From Anaerolineae bacterium (GTDB taxonomy: Bacteria > Chloroflexota > Anaerolineae > B4-G1), in NCBI GenBank assembly GCA_027079895.1, contig JALWUZ010000576.1:1-14159 (forward strand): a stretch of 14,159 nt of DNA. Reading direction: 5' to 3'. Each line of letters begins with the position of its first letter. Position 1 is the first letter of the stretch. Made by a program: the position numbers and the translations under genes. Below are positions 1 to 6,039 of the stretch, piece after piece. The notes beneath the pieces are model-generated. The model was not told the DNA's origin and searched no databases. It worked only from the letters and a program-made list of their open reading frames with translations.

Positions 1-1
1 C

Positions 2-490
2 ACGCTGACGTTCACGGTGCAGGCCCTCGACGGCCCGGCGGTCATCACCAACACCGCCGCCATCACCGGTGCCGAAATCGCCACTCCGGTGACCGGGGCG
101 GTGGGCATCGTCGCGCGCAACCGTCCCCCTGTCGCGGAGGATGACCACTACACGGTGGACGTCAGCCAGACGCTCGTCGTCACGGCGGCCTACGGCCTGC
201 TCGCCAACGACGTGGACGTGCCTTCCGACACGCTGACGGCCACGCTCGCGTCCGCCCCTGCTCACGGTGTAATCACCCTGACCGCCGACGGCGGCTTTAC
301 CTACGTCCCGGCGACCGGCTTCTCCGGCACGGACGCTTTCACCTACACCGTCGCCGATGACGACGGCGGCAGCGACACGGCGCGGGTCACGGTGACCGTC
401 CGTCCGGCCGGCGGGGGGACAATCTACCTGCCGCTGGTGCTGCGCGACTCGGCCGTCCTCCGATCGAGGACGCGCCGTCTCGCGCCCTGA
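2..490 (+). CDS. Secreted cadherin/Ig-like repeat protein, C-terminal fragment
   Basis: The frame is open to the left edge of the window, so only the last 162 residues are present and the true start lies outside. The first 40 or so residues look like the end of a DUF11/Ig-type beta-domain (a T-L-T-F-T-V start, then N-T-A-A-I-T-G). A complete cadherin-like Big_9/VCBS-type domain follows, with the hallmarks P-P-V-A-E-D-D, L-L-A-N-D-V-D, G-F-T-Y-V-P, G-T-D-A-F-T-Y and V-T-V-T-V. The protein ends shortly after I-Y-L-P-L-V-L-R. I know this short C-terminal motif from many exported Chloroflexota proteins, and here it is followed by an arginine-rich tail. An extracellular adhesive or structural role is inferred from the domains. 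No catalytic domain is visible in this fragment. A hairpin terminator follows the stop codon. Confidence 0.85.
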   Translation, partial: TLTFTVQALDGPAVITNTAAITGAEIATPVTGAVGIVARNRPPVAEDDHYTVDVSQTLVVTAAYGLLANDVDVPSDTLTATLASAPAHGVITLTADGGFTYVPATGFSGTDAFTYTVADDDGGSDTARVTVTVRPAGGGTIYLPLVLRDSAVLRSRTRRLAP

Positions 491-503
491 GGCGGCCCGG
501 ACG

Positions 504-543
504 CACAATCGCCCCGTCGGATTCGGCGGGGCGATTGTGTTGT
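504..543 (+). terminator. Hairpin terminator after the secreted-protein gene
   Basis: A perfect 13-bp inverted repeat (CACAATCGCCCCG at 504-516 and its complement at 527-539) with a 10-nt loop starts 13 bp after the stop codon. The T-tract is weak (TTGT), so it may be inefficient or serve mainly for 3'-end protection. Confidence 0.7.
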
Positions 544-656
544 AGGGCTTCTCAAAGTTCTTACGCTCACGGTCAAAGGGGTAGGCAATGGCAATGCCAT
601 CGCCTACCCAGTGTCCTCTTGTCCATCCGTCGAAGGTTAGAACGTTGAAAAGCCCT
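544..656. repeat. Nested inverted repeat, MITE-like or REP-like
   Basis: The outer arms at 544-564 and 636-656 are imperfect inverted copies starting AGGGCTT, then T-C-A-A, then GTTCT, matching at most of 21 positions. Inside lies a second hairpin: GGGTAGGC at 579-586 pairs with 602-609, and ATGGC at 588-592 pairs with 596-600 around an AAT loop, with one mismatch. No coding sequence is present. The size (about 113 bp), terminal inverted arms and intergenic position fit a miniature inverted-repeat element or a long structured repeat. Flanking target-site duplications are not obvious. Copies elsewhere in the genome would be needed to call it mobile. Confidence 0.5.
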
Positions 657-675
657 GATTGTGTTGAGGCCACCC

Positions 676-704
676 TTGACAACTTCCCGCGCCGGTGGTA
701 TACT
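676..704 (+). promoter_or_regulatory. Sigma70-type promoter of the exporter operon
   Basis: TTGACA at 676-681 and TATACT at 699-704 are separated by exactly 17 bp. This is a near-consensus housekeeping promoter placed about 57 bp ahead of the tetR start codon, with the start of transcription expected around 711. Confidence 0.85.
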
Positions 705-743
705 CGCGGCGAGTGAGCACTCAATCAGTTGAGCCAATACTCA
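702..743. promoter_or_regulatory. Probable TetR operator: overlapping ACTC/GAGT palindromes
   Basis: Several palindromes overlap the -10 box and the start of transcription. These are ACTCGC-G-GCGAGT (702-714), GAGTG-AG-CACTC (711-722) and TTGAG-CCAATA-CTCAA (729-744). All use the same ACTC/GAGT half-site. Their place over the promoter and just before a TetR gene fits autorepression, as is usual for this family. Which palindrome is bound cannot be told from the sequence. Confidence 0.6.
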
Positions 744-761
744 ACCGGAGGGAGAGGTACG

Positions 762-1394
762 ATGGCGCAGGATCCAATCCGTCAACAACGAGCCGCCGCC
801 CGCCGCAATCAAATCCTCGACGGGGCCGCCCGGGTGTTCGCCGAAAAAGGCTTCCACCGCGCCAGCACCAGAGAGATCGCCCGCGCCGCCGGCGTCTCCG
901 AAGGCACGATCTACAACTACTTCGACAGCAAGGCCGGCCTGGTCGTCGGGCTGATGACCCGCCTGGCCGAGGTGGAATCGCTGGGCGACGAGTTGTCCGA
1001 CACAATGCCGGGAGACATACGCGAGTTCTTCGTCGCCACGTTCCGCCGCCGGTTCGCCCGCCTGGCCTCCCAGGAGAAACTCTTCCGCGCGGTGCTCCCG
1101 GAGGTGCTGGTAGACCCGGAACTGCGGGAGACGTTCCATCAACAGTACGTGCTGCGCATCGCCGGCCTGCTGGAGCAATATCTCCAGGCCCAGGTCGCGG
1201 CCGGACGCATGCGGCCCGTTGACGTGCCCCTGGCGGTGCGCTCGCTGCAAGGGATGTTCGTCGGCCTGCTGGTGCTCCGCATCTTCGGCGACGAGACGAC
1301 CCGGCAAGGCTGGGACGACCTGCCGGAAGTCCTGGCAACGCTCATCCTCGACGGCCTGCGCCTCCCCCGCGAGGACGAGGAGGTGGCCCAATGA
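762..1394 (+). CDS. TetR-family transcriptional repressor of the exporter operon
   Basis: This 210-residue protein has the normal TetR length. The N-terminal DNA-binding domain covers about residues 14-60, with the typical I-L-D-G-A-A-R-V-F-A-E-K-G-F, T-R-E-I-A-R-A-A-G-V-S and G-T-I-Y-N-Y-F pattern (helix-turn-helix about 33-54). The remainder is an all-helical ligand-binding domain of unknown effector. I chose ATG 762 because GGAGGGAGAGG lies just upstream; a TTG at 729 would fall inside the operator. The stop codon overlaps the permease start (ATGA), indicating translational coupling. The arrangement resembles E. coli cecR, a TetR gene controlling the ybhGFSR exporter. Autoregulation through the palindromes over its promoter is inferred. 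Confidence 0.9.
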   Translation: MAQDPIRQQRAAARRNQILDGAARVFAEKGFHRASTREIARAAGVSEGTIYNYFDSKAGLVVGLMTRLAEVESLGDELSDTMPGDIREFFVATFRRRFARLASQEKLFRAVLPEVLVDPELRETFHQQYVLRIAGLLEQYLQAQVAAGRMRPVDVPLAVRSLQGMFVGLLVLRIFGDETTRQGWDDLPEVLATLILDGLRLPREDEEVAQ

Positions 1395-2515
1395 GCATCC
1401 GCCGCCTGTTGACCATCGCCCGCAAGGAACTCTACCACATCATCCGCGACAAGCGCACCCTGACGGTGATGTTCTTCCTGCCGGTCATGCAACTGTTCCT
1501 GATGGGGTACGCCGCCAATACCGACATCGAACACCTGAAGACGGCGGTACTCGACGCCGACCACACCACCCAGAGCCGGGAACTGCTCGACGCCTACCGC
1601 GCCTCCAACTACTTCGACATCGTGGCCTACGTTGACGACGAGGAATCGCTGGCCCGCCTGGTGGACGACGGGACGGTGCGGGCCGGGTTGATCATCCCGG
1701 CCGGGTACGGCGAAAAAGTGACCCAGGGCGAGAAAGGGGAGGTCGCCTGCGTCATTGACGGCTCGGACCCCAACGTCGCCAACGCCGTTTTCGCCGCCTC
1801 GCAACAGGTCGGGCAGGCGCACGGCATGCAGATCATCGAGCGGCAGTCCGGGATGACCGTGGAGAAGATGCCCGGCGTGGAGGTCTATCCGCGCGTCTGG
1901 TACAACCCGGAGATGAAGAGCGCGAACTTCATGATTCCGGGGCTGATTGCGATGGTGCTCTTCACCCTGACGATTATGCTGACCGCGCTGGCGATCGTGC
2001 GGGAGCGGGAGCACGGGACGATCGAGCAACTGATCGTCACCCCCATCCGCCCGCTGGAGTTGGTCGTGGGGAAGATACTCCCCTACGTCGTCGTGGCCCT
2101 CTTCGACGTGCTGGAGGTGCTGGCGATCGGCGTCTTCTGGTTCGGCGTCCCGATTCACGGCAGTTTCTGGCTCCTGCTGGGGCTTTCGGCGATTTTCCTT
2201 ATGTCCTCGCTGGGGATTGGGATTTTCGTCTCCTCCGTCACCAACACCCAGCAGGAGGCGATGCTGGTCGTCTGGCTGATGCTGCTCCCGGCCATCTTCC
2301 TGGCGGGCCTGTTCTTCCCCATCGAGGCCATGCCGACCTTCTTGCAATGGCTCAGTTACATCGTGCCGCTGCGCTACATGCTGATTATCATCCGGGGCAT
2401 CATCCTCAAGGGAGTCGGCTGGGACGTGCTGGCGGGTCAGGTGTGGGCTTTGGTGGTCTTCGGGCTGGCGATTTTGACCTTCGCGGCGACCCGGTTCAAG
2501 AAGCGGTTGGAGTGA
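1391..2515 (+). CDS. ABC-2 type transporter permease (YbhR/YhhJ-like)
   Basis: This 374-residue inner-membrane subunit has the architecture of ABC-2 permeases. A first membrane helix lies near residues 24-41, followed by a soluble extracytoplasmic domain (about 42-178) and five more helices near 180-203, 224-250, 258-281, 290-309 and 350-367. The cytoplasmic loop after helix 2 carries R-E-R-E-H-G-T-I-E-Q-L, the coupling motif typical of this family. It starts inside the tetR stop codon and ends 6 bp before the first ATPase gene. It would form the export pore, probably as a homodimer. It is the only permease in the operon, whereas E. coli YbhGFSR has two (YbhS and YbhR). Substrate is unknown; relatives export drugs and cations. 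Confidence 0.92.
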   Translation: MSIRRLLTIARKELYHIIRDKRTLTVMFFLPVMQLFLMGYAANTDIEHLKTAVLDADHTTQSRELLDAYRASNYFDIVAYVDDEESLARLVDDGTVRAGLIIPAGYGEKVTQGEKGEVACVIDGSDPNVANAVFAASQQVGQAHGMQIIERQSGMTVEKMPGVEVYPRVWYNPEMKSANFMIPGLIAMVLFTLTIMLTALAIVREREHGTIEQLIVTPIRPLELVVGKILPYVVVALFDVLEVLAIGVFWFGVPIHGSFWLLLGLSAIFLMSSLGIGIFVSSVTNTQQEAMLVVWLMLLPAIFLAGLFFPIEAMPTFLQWLSYIVPLRYMLIIIRGIILKGVGWDVLAGQVWALVVFGLAILTFAATRFKKRLE

Positions 2516-2521
2516 TTCACT

Positions 2522-3466
2522 ATGGGCGACACCTTCGTTATCGAGGCTCACGGCCTGACCAAGCGGTTCAAGCACGTTACCGCCGTGGACGGACTCGACC
2601 TCTCCATCCGGCGCGGGGAGATCTTCGGTCTGCTGGGGCCGGACGGCGCGGGCAAGACGACCACCATCCGTATGCTGTGCGCGATTATGGACCCCAGCGC
2701 GGGCACCGCCCGCGTCGCCGGCTTCGACACGGTGAAAGAGTCCGAGGCCATCAAGCAGCGCATCGGCTACATGCCCCAGCAGTTCTCGCTCTACGGCGAC
2801 CTGACGGTGCTGGAAAACCTCACCTTCTTCGCCGACGTGTTCCAGGTGCAGCGGCAGGAGCGGGAGAAGCGCATCGCCCGCCTGCTGGAGTTCGCCCGGC
2901 TGACCGAGTTCAAGAAGCGGCGGGCGGCGCATCTCTCCGGCGGCATGCAGAAAAAGTTGGCCCTGGCCTGCACGTTGATCCACTCGCCGGAGGTCATCTT
3001 CCTCGACGAGCCGACTACCGGCGTGGATCCGGTCTCCCGGCGCGAGTTCTGGGACATCCTGACCGAGTTGCACTTGCAAGGGGTGACGCTGTTCGTCAGC
3101 ACGCCCTACATGGACGAGGCGGAACGGTGCTCGCGGGTAGCCCTGATGTTCGAGGGGAGCATCATCGTCAACGACGCGCCGGAGCGCATCAAGGGGCTGG
3201 TGGAGGGGGAACTGTTGGAGTTACGCCCGGACGACCTCCGTCGGGCGAGCCGTCTCATCGCCGACCTGCCCGGCGTGTTGGAGGTGCAGACCTACGGCGA
3301 CCTGCTGCACGTCTTCGTGGACGAGGCCGCCCGCCGCGCTGGGGAGATCGAACGCGGACTGCGGGAGGCCGGCATCGCGGTTCACGGCCTGCGCCAGACC
3401 CGCCCCCGGATGGAGGAGGCCTTCATCTCGCTAATCAGGAAGCGATTAGCGGGCGGCGGCGAGTGA
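2522..3466 (+). CDS. ABC transporter ATPase with a degenerate H-loop
   Basis: This 314-residue nucleotide-binding protein has Walker A G-P-D-G-A-G-K-T at 39-46, Q-loop near 86-87, signature L-S-G-G-M at 138-142 and Walker B V-I-F-L-D-E at 158-163 with the catalytic glutamate. The switch histidine expected after S-T is replaced by proline (P195, codon 3104-3106). The C-terminal 90 residues are the accessory domain seen in ABC-2 exporters. The G-P-D-G Walker A and lost histidine recall, from memory, the N-terminal half of E. coli YbhF, in which two ATPase domains are fused. Here the two halves are separate genes, this one being the probable weak site. It follows the permease by 6 bp. Its 3' end overlaps a small antisense gene. 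Confidence 0.93.
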   Translation: MGDTFVIEAHGLTKRFKHVTAVDGLDLSIRRGEIFGLLGPDGAGKTTTIRMLCAIMDPSAGTARVAGFDTVKESEAIKQRIGYMPQQFSLYGDLTVLENLTFFADVFQVQRQEREKRIARLLEFARLTEFKKRRAAHLSGGMQKKLALACTLIHSPEVIFLDEPTTGVDPVSRREFWDILTELHLQGVTLFVSTPYMDEAERCSRVALMFEGSIIVNDAPERIKGLVEGELLELRPDDLRRASRLIADLPGVLEVQTYGDLLHVFVDEAARRAGEIERGLREAGIAVHGLRQTRPRMEEAFISLIRKRLAGGGE

Positions 3467-3670
3467 ACGGGCACTATCCCGACGACGCAGCCACAGTTTG
3501 TACGCGCTGGCCCAGGCCGTCCAATCCCGGACCCAGGAATCATCGGGAGGCTCCTCACCCTCGAGATACGCTTCGTAGAACACTTCGGAGAGGACGTTGT
3601 ACTTGCGCTCGTAAGAACGCAACTCGTCCGCGAGGGCGTAGATGTCTTGGAGAACGTCGTCCAAAGTCAT
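3446..3670 (-). CDS. Small antitoxin-like hypothetical protein on the antisense strand
   Basis: This 74-residue acidic, helical protein has a core of Y-E-R-K-Y-N-V-L-S-E-V-F-Y-E-A-Y and a tail with W-A-S-A-Y-K-L-W-L-R-R-R. I recognise this pattern from short Chloroflexota/cyanobacterial proteins often found beside small toxin-like genes (possibly TumE/DUF6516-type pairs), but this is memory and not proof. I chose ATG 3670 because GGAGG lies 6 bp upstream; an in-frame ATG at 3703 lies at the promoter. It has its own promoter, is transcribed against the exporter operon, and its stop codon lies inside the end of the first ATPase gene. No partner toxin is visible. It may be an orphan or a late insertion. 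Confidence 0.75.
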   Translation of the reverse strand: MTLDDVLQDIYALADELRSYERKYNVLSEVFYEAYLEGEEPPDDSWVRDWTAWASAYKLWLRRRDSARSLAAAR

Positions 3671-3701
3671 CGGAAACCTCCAACCGGGGATGCCGCCGAA
3701 C

Positions 3702-3730
3702 ATTCTACACCAGGCCCATCAGCGCGTCAA
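3702..3730 (-). promoter_or_regulatory. Promoter of the small antisense gene
   Basis: Read on the minus strand, TTGACG (3730-3725) and TAGAAT (3707-3702) are exactly 17 bp apart and lie about 32 bp ahead of the start codon at 3670. The promoter sits just before the ribosome-binding site of the second ATPase gene, so its activity could interfere with operon transcription. Confidence 0.7.
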
Positions 3731-3747
3731 GTGACAGGAGAGACACG

Positions 3748-4677
3748 GTGAGCGACTATGCCGTCGAAGTCAACGCTCTGACCAAGAAATTCGGCGATTT
3801 CATCGCTGTGAACGGGGTCACGTTCAACATCCAGCGCGGGGAGATATTCGGCTTCCTGGGCCCCAACGGCGCGGGGAAGACGACGACCATCCGCATGCTG
3901 CTCGGCCTGCTGCGCCCCACCTCCGGCCGGGCGACGGTGCTGGGCTACGACATCGTCCGCCAGGCGGAGGACGTGCGCCGCAACATCGGCTACATGTCCC
4001 AACGCTTCAGCCTCTACCAGGACCTGACGGTGAGCGAGAACCTGGAATTTTACGGGCGCACCTACGGCGTGCGCGGCGAGCGTCTCCGGCGGCGGAAACG
4101 GTACGTCATCGAGATGGCCGGACTGGAGGGACGGGAGCGGGAACTGACCCGCAACCTCTCCGGCGGCTGGAAACAGCGACTGGCCCTCGGCGCCGCCATC
4201 CTCCACGAGCCGCAGATGCTCTTCCTCGACGAGCCGACCGCCGGAGTGGACCCCATCTCCCGCCGCGCTTTCTGGGACCTGCTCTACGAACTGGCCGAGG
4301 GCGGGACGACCATCTTCGTCACCACCCACTACATGGACGAGGCCGAGCACTGCCAGGACTTGGCCTTCATCCACGGCGGGCGCATCATCGCCCAGGGCTC
4401 GCCGGAGGAGATCAAGTCCCGCAACATGCGTGGTCAGGTGTTGGAGATTGACTGCACCAGGCCGGACATCGCCATCACCCGGTTGCGGGAACTGGGTTTG
4501 TTCGAGGAAGTCGCACTCTACGGCGCGTTGATCCACGTCGTCGCCGAGGGGGTGGCGGAGCAGATGCCGCTCATTGCGCGGACGCTGACCGACGCCGGAA
4601 TCGAGGTGCGGGCGATGGACATCATCGCCCCCTCCCTGGAAGATGTGTTCATCTCAAGCGTGAGGAACAACAAATGA
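3748..4677 (+). CDS. ABC transporter ATPase, complete catalytic site
   Basis: This 309-residue nucleotide-binding subunit has every motif intact: Walker A G-P-N-G-A-G-K-T (38-45), Q-loop Q85, signature L-S-G-G-W (137-141), Walker B M-L-F-L-D-E (157-162) and switch histidine H194 in T-T-H-Y-M-D-E-A-E. A C-terminal accessory domain follows. The start is GTG 3748, with AGGAGA about six bases upstream; the open frame runs further left only because there are few stops in GC-rich DNA. It is the partner of the upstream ATPase whose histidine is lost, so together they look like a split YbhF with one strong and one weak ATP site. The last codons overlap the next gene (ATGA at 4674-4677). Confidence 0.94.
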   Translation: MSDYAVEVNALTKKFGDFIAVNGVTFNIQRGEIFGFLGPNGAGKTTTIRMLLGLLRPTSGRATVLGYDIVRQAEDVRRNIGYMSQRFSLYQDLTVSENLEFYGRTYGVRGERLRRRKRYVIEMAGLEGRERELTRNLSGGWKQRLALGAAILHEPQMLFLDEPTAGVDPISRRAFWDLLYELAEGGTTIFVTTHYMDEAEHCQDLAFIHGGRIIAQGSPEEIKSRNMRGQVLEIDCTRPDIAITRLRELGLFEEVALYGALIHVVAEGVAEQMPLIARTLTDAGIEVRAMDIIAPSLEDVFISSVRNNK

Positions 4678-6038
4678 ACCGAGAGAAAATCGTACCGATC
4701 GTGATCATCGTCGTGGTTATCGCCATCCTGGGGGCCGGTGGAGCCTACCTGGCGCGCAATCAGTCCGCCCGACAACAGACCCTCGCCCAGATGAACATCG
4801 CCCGCTCGGAGAGCGGCGGCCTGACCGCTTCCGGCTTCATCGAGGCGGAGGAACTGGACATCGCCCCGGAGATGGGCGGGCGGGTGGTCGAACTCCTGGT
4901 TGACGAGGGGGACGAGGTCGAGGCCGGGCAGGTACTGCTCCGCCTGGATACCACCCTGTTGGAAGCGCAGATCGCGGCGGCCCAGACGGCGGTCGAGGTG
5001 GCCCAGGCCAACCTGGCGCAGGCCCAGGCCGGCGCCCGTCCGGGCCAGATCGCCCAGGCCGAGGCCCAGGTCGCCCAGGCCGAGGCCGCCCGTGACGGCG
5101 CGTACCAGGCCTGGCAAGACCTCATCGCCATGCGGGATAACCCCCAGGAACTGAACGCCCGCATCGCCCAGGCACGGGCCCAGGTCGCCGCCGCCGAGGC
5201 CGCGCTCTCCCAGGCGAACGCCCTCAAGGACGCCGCCGAAATCGCCAACGACGCCTACAACGACGCTCTGGACGCCCTGGAGGAGATGAAGGAGGAGATC
5301 AAGAAAATCCCCCCACCCTACCGCCCCTCGTTGCCGGGCTTCCAACTCGATTTCCACCTCATCCCCAACAACTACTGGAAAGCCTGGGTCGGCGTCAACT
5401 CCGCCCAGGCCGCCCTGGACGGGGCGCGGGCCGCGCTGCGCGACCTCTACGCGATGCGGGACAATCCCCAGGAGTTGCAGGCCCAGATAGACAGCGCGAA
5501 GGCCCAGTACGAGGCCGCCGAGGCCGCCGTCGAGATGGCCCAGGCGCAGTTGGACGCTCTGAAGGCCGGGGCGACCGCCGAGGAACTGGCCGTCGTCGAG
5601 GCGCAGGTACAACAGGCCCAGGCCGCCCTCGACTCCCTCCAGGTGCAGCGCGACAAGTTCACCCTCACCGCGCCGGTCGGCGGGCTGGTGTTGGAGCGCA
5701 GCATTCACAAGGGAGAGTTGGCCGCCCCCGGTGCGACCGCCCTCACTATCGGCGACCTCGACGATGTGACGCTGACGGTCTACGTGCCGGAGGACCGCCT
5801 GGGTCAGGTTCACGTCGGGCAAACGGTGCGGGTCGGCGTGGACAGTTTCCCTACCCGCACCTTCACCGGAACCGTCGTCGCCATCGCCAGCGAGGCGGAG
5901 TTCACCCCCCGCAACGTGCAGACGCAGGAGGAGCGGGTCAACATGGTCTTCGCGGTGGACATCTCCATCCCCAACCCCGACCACGACCTCAAGCCGGGGA
6001 TGCCCGCCGATGCAGTGCTTGTGACGGAGGAGGAGTGA
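4674..6038 (+). CDS. HlyD/YbhG-type membrane fusion protein 1
   Basis: This 454-residue adaptor is anchored by an N-terminal membrane helix (about 6-26). The first half of a biotinyl/lipoyl-like domain follows (51-92, G-G-R-V-V-E-L-L-V-D-E-G-D-E-V). Next is a long alanine/glutamine-rich coiled-coil hairpin (about 95-325), then the second lipoyl half (T-L-T-A-P-V-G-G-L-V) and the beta-barrel end (D-L-K-P-G-M-P-A-D-A). The hairpin has two arms marked by the repeat A-M-R-D-N-P-Q-E-L at about 152-160 and 260-268. Between them lies a proline- and aromatic-rich insert (about 211-240). It couples the ABC-2 pore to the extracytoplasmic space. It starts inside the ATPase stop codon and is a paralogue of the next gene. 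Confidence 0.92.
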   Translation: MNREKIVPIVIIVVVIAILGAGGAYLARNQSARQQTLAQMNIARSESGGLTASGFIEAEELDIAPEMGGRVVELLVDEGDEVEAGQVLLRLDTTLLEAQIAAAQTAVEVAQANLAQAQAGARPGQIAQAEAQVAQAEAARDGAYQAWQDLIAMRDNPQELNARIAQARAQVAAAEAALSQANALKDAAEIANDAYNDALDALEEMKEEIKKIPPPYRPSLPGFQLDFHLIPNNYWKAWVGVNSAQAALDGARAALRDLYAMRDNPQELQAQIDSAKAQYEAAEAAVEMAQAQLDALKAGATAEELAVVEAQVQQAQAALDSLQVQRDKFTLTAPVGGLVLERSIHKGELAAPGATALTIGDLDDVTLTVYVPEDRLGQVHVGQTVRVGVDSFPTRTFTGTVVAIASEAEFTPRNVQTQEERVNMVFAVDISIPNPDHDLKPGMPADAVLVTEEE

Positions 6039-6039
6039 G

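Noticed and set aside
729..761. Longer TetR starting at TTG 729
   Set aside because: This start lies within the operator palindrome and lacks a ribosome-binding site. ATG 762 is preceded by GGAGGGAGAGG.
1139..3079. Long minus-strand open frame opposite the permease and ATPase genes
   Set aside because: It is the complement of real genes; the His/Arg/Gln/Glu-rich composition and absence of any domain mark it as a shadow of GC-rich coding DNA.
2347..4677. A 776-codon open frame that appears to fuse upstream sequence to the second ATPase
   Set aside because: The part before 3748 is out of frame with the permease and the first ATPase, has arginine/glycine-rich shadow composition, and the ATPase has its own GTG and ribosome-binding site.
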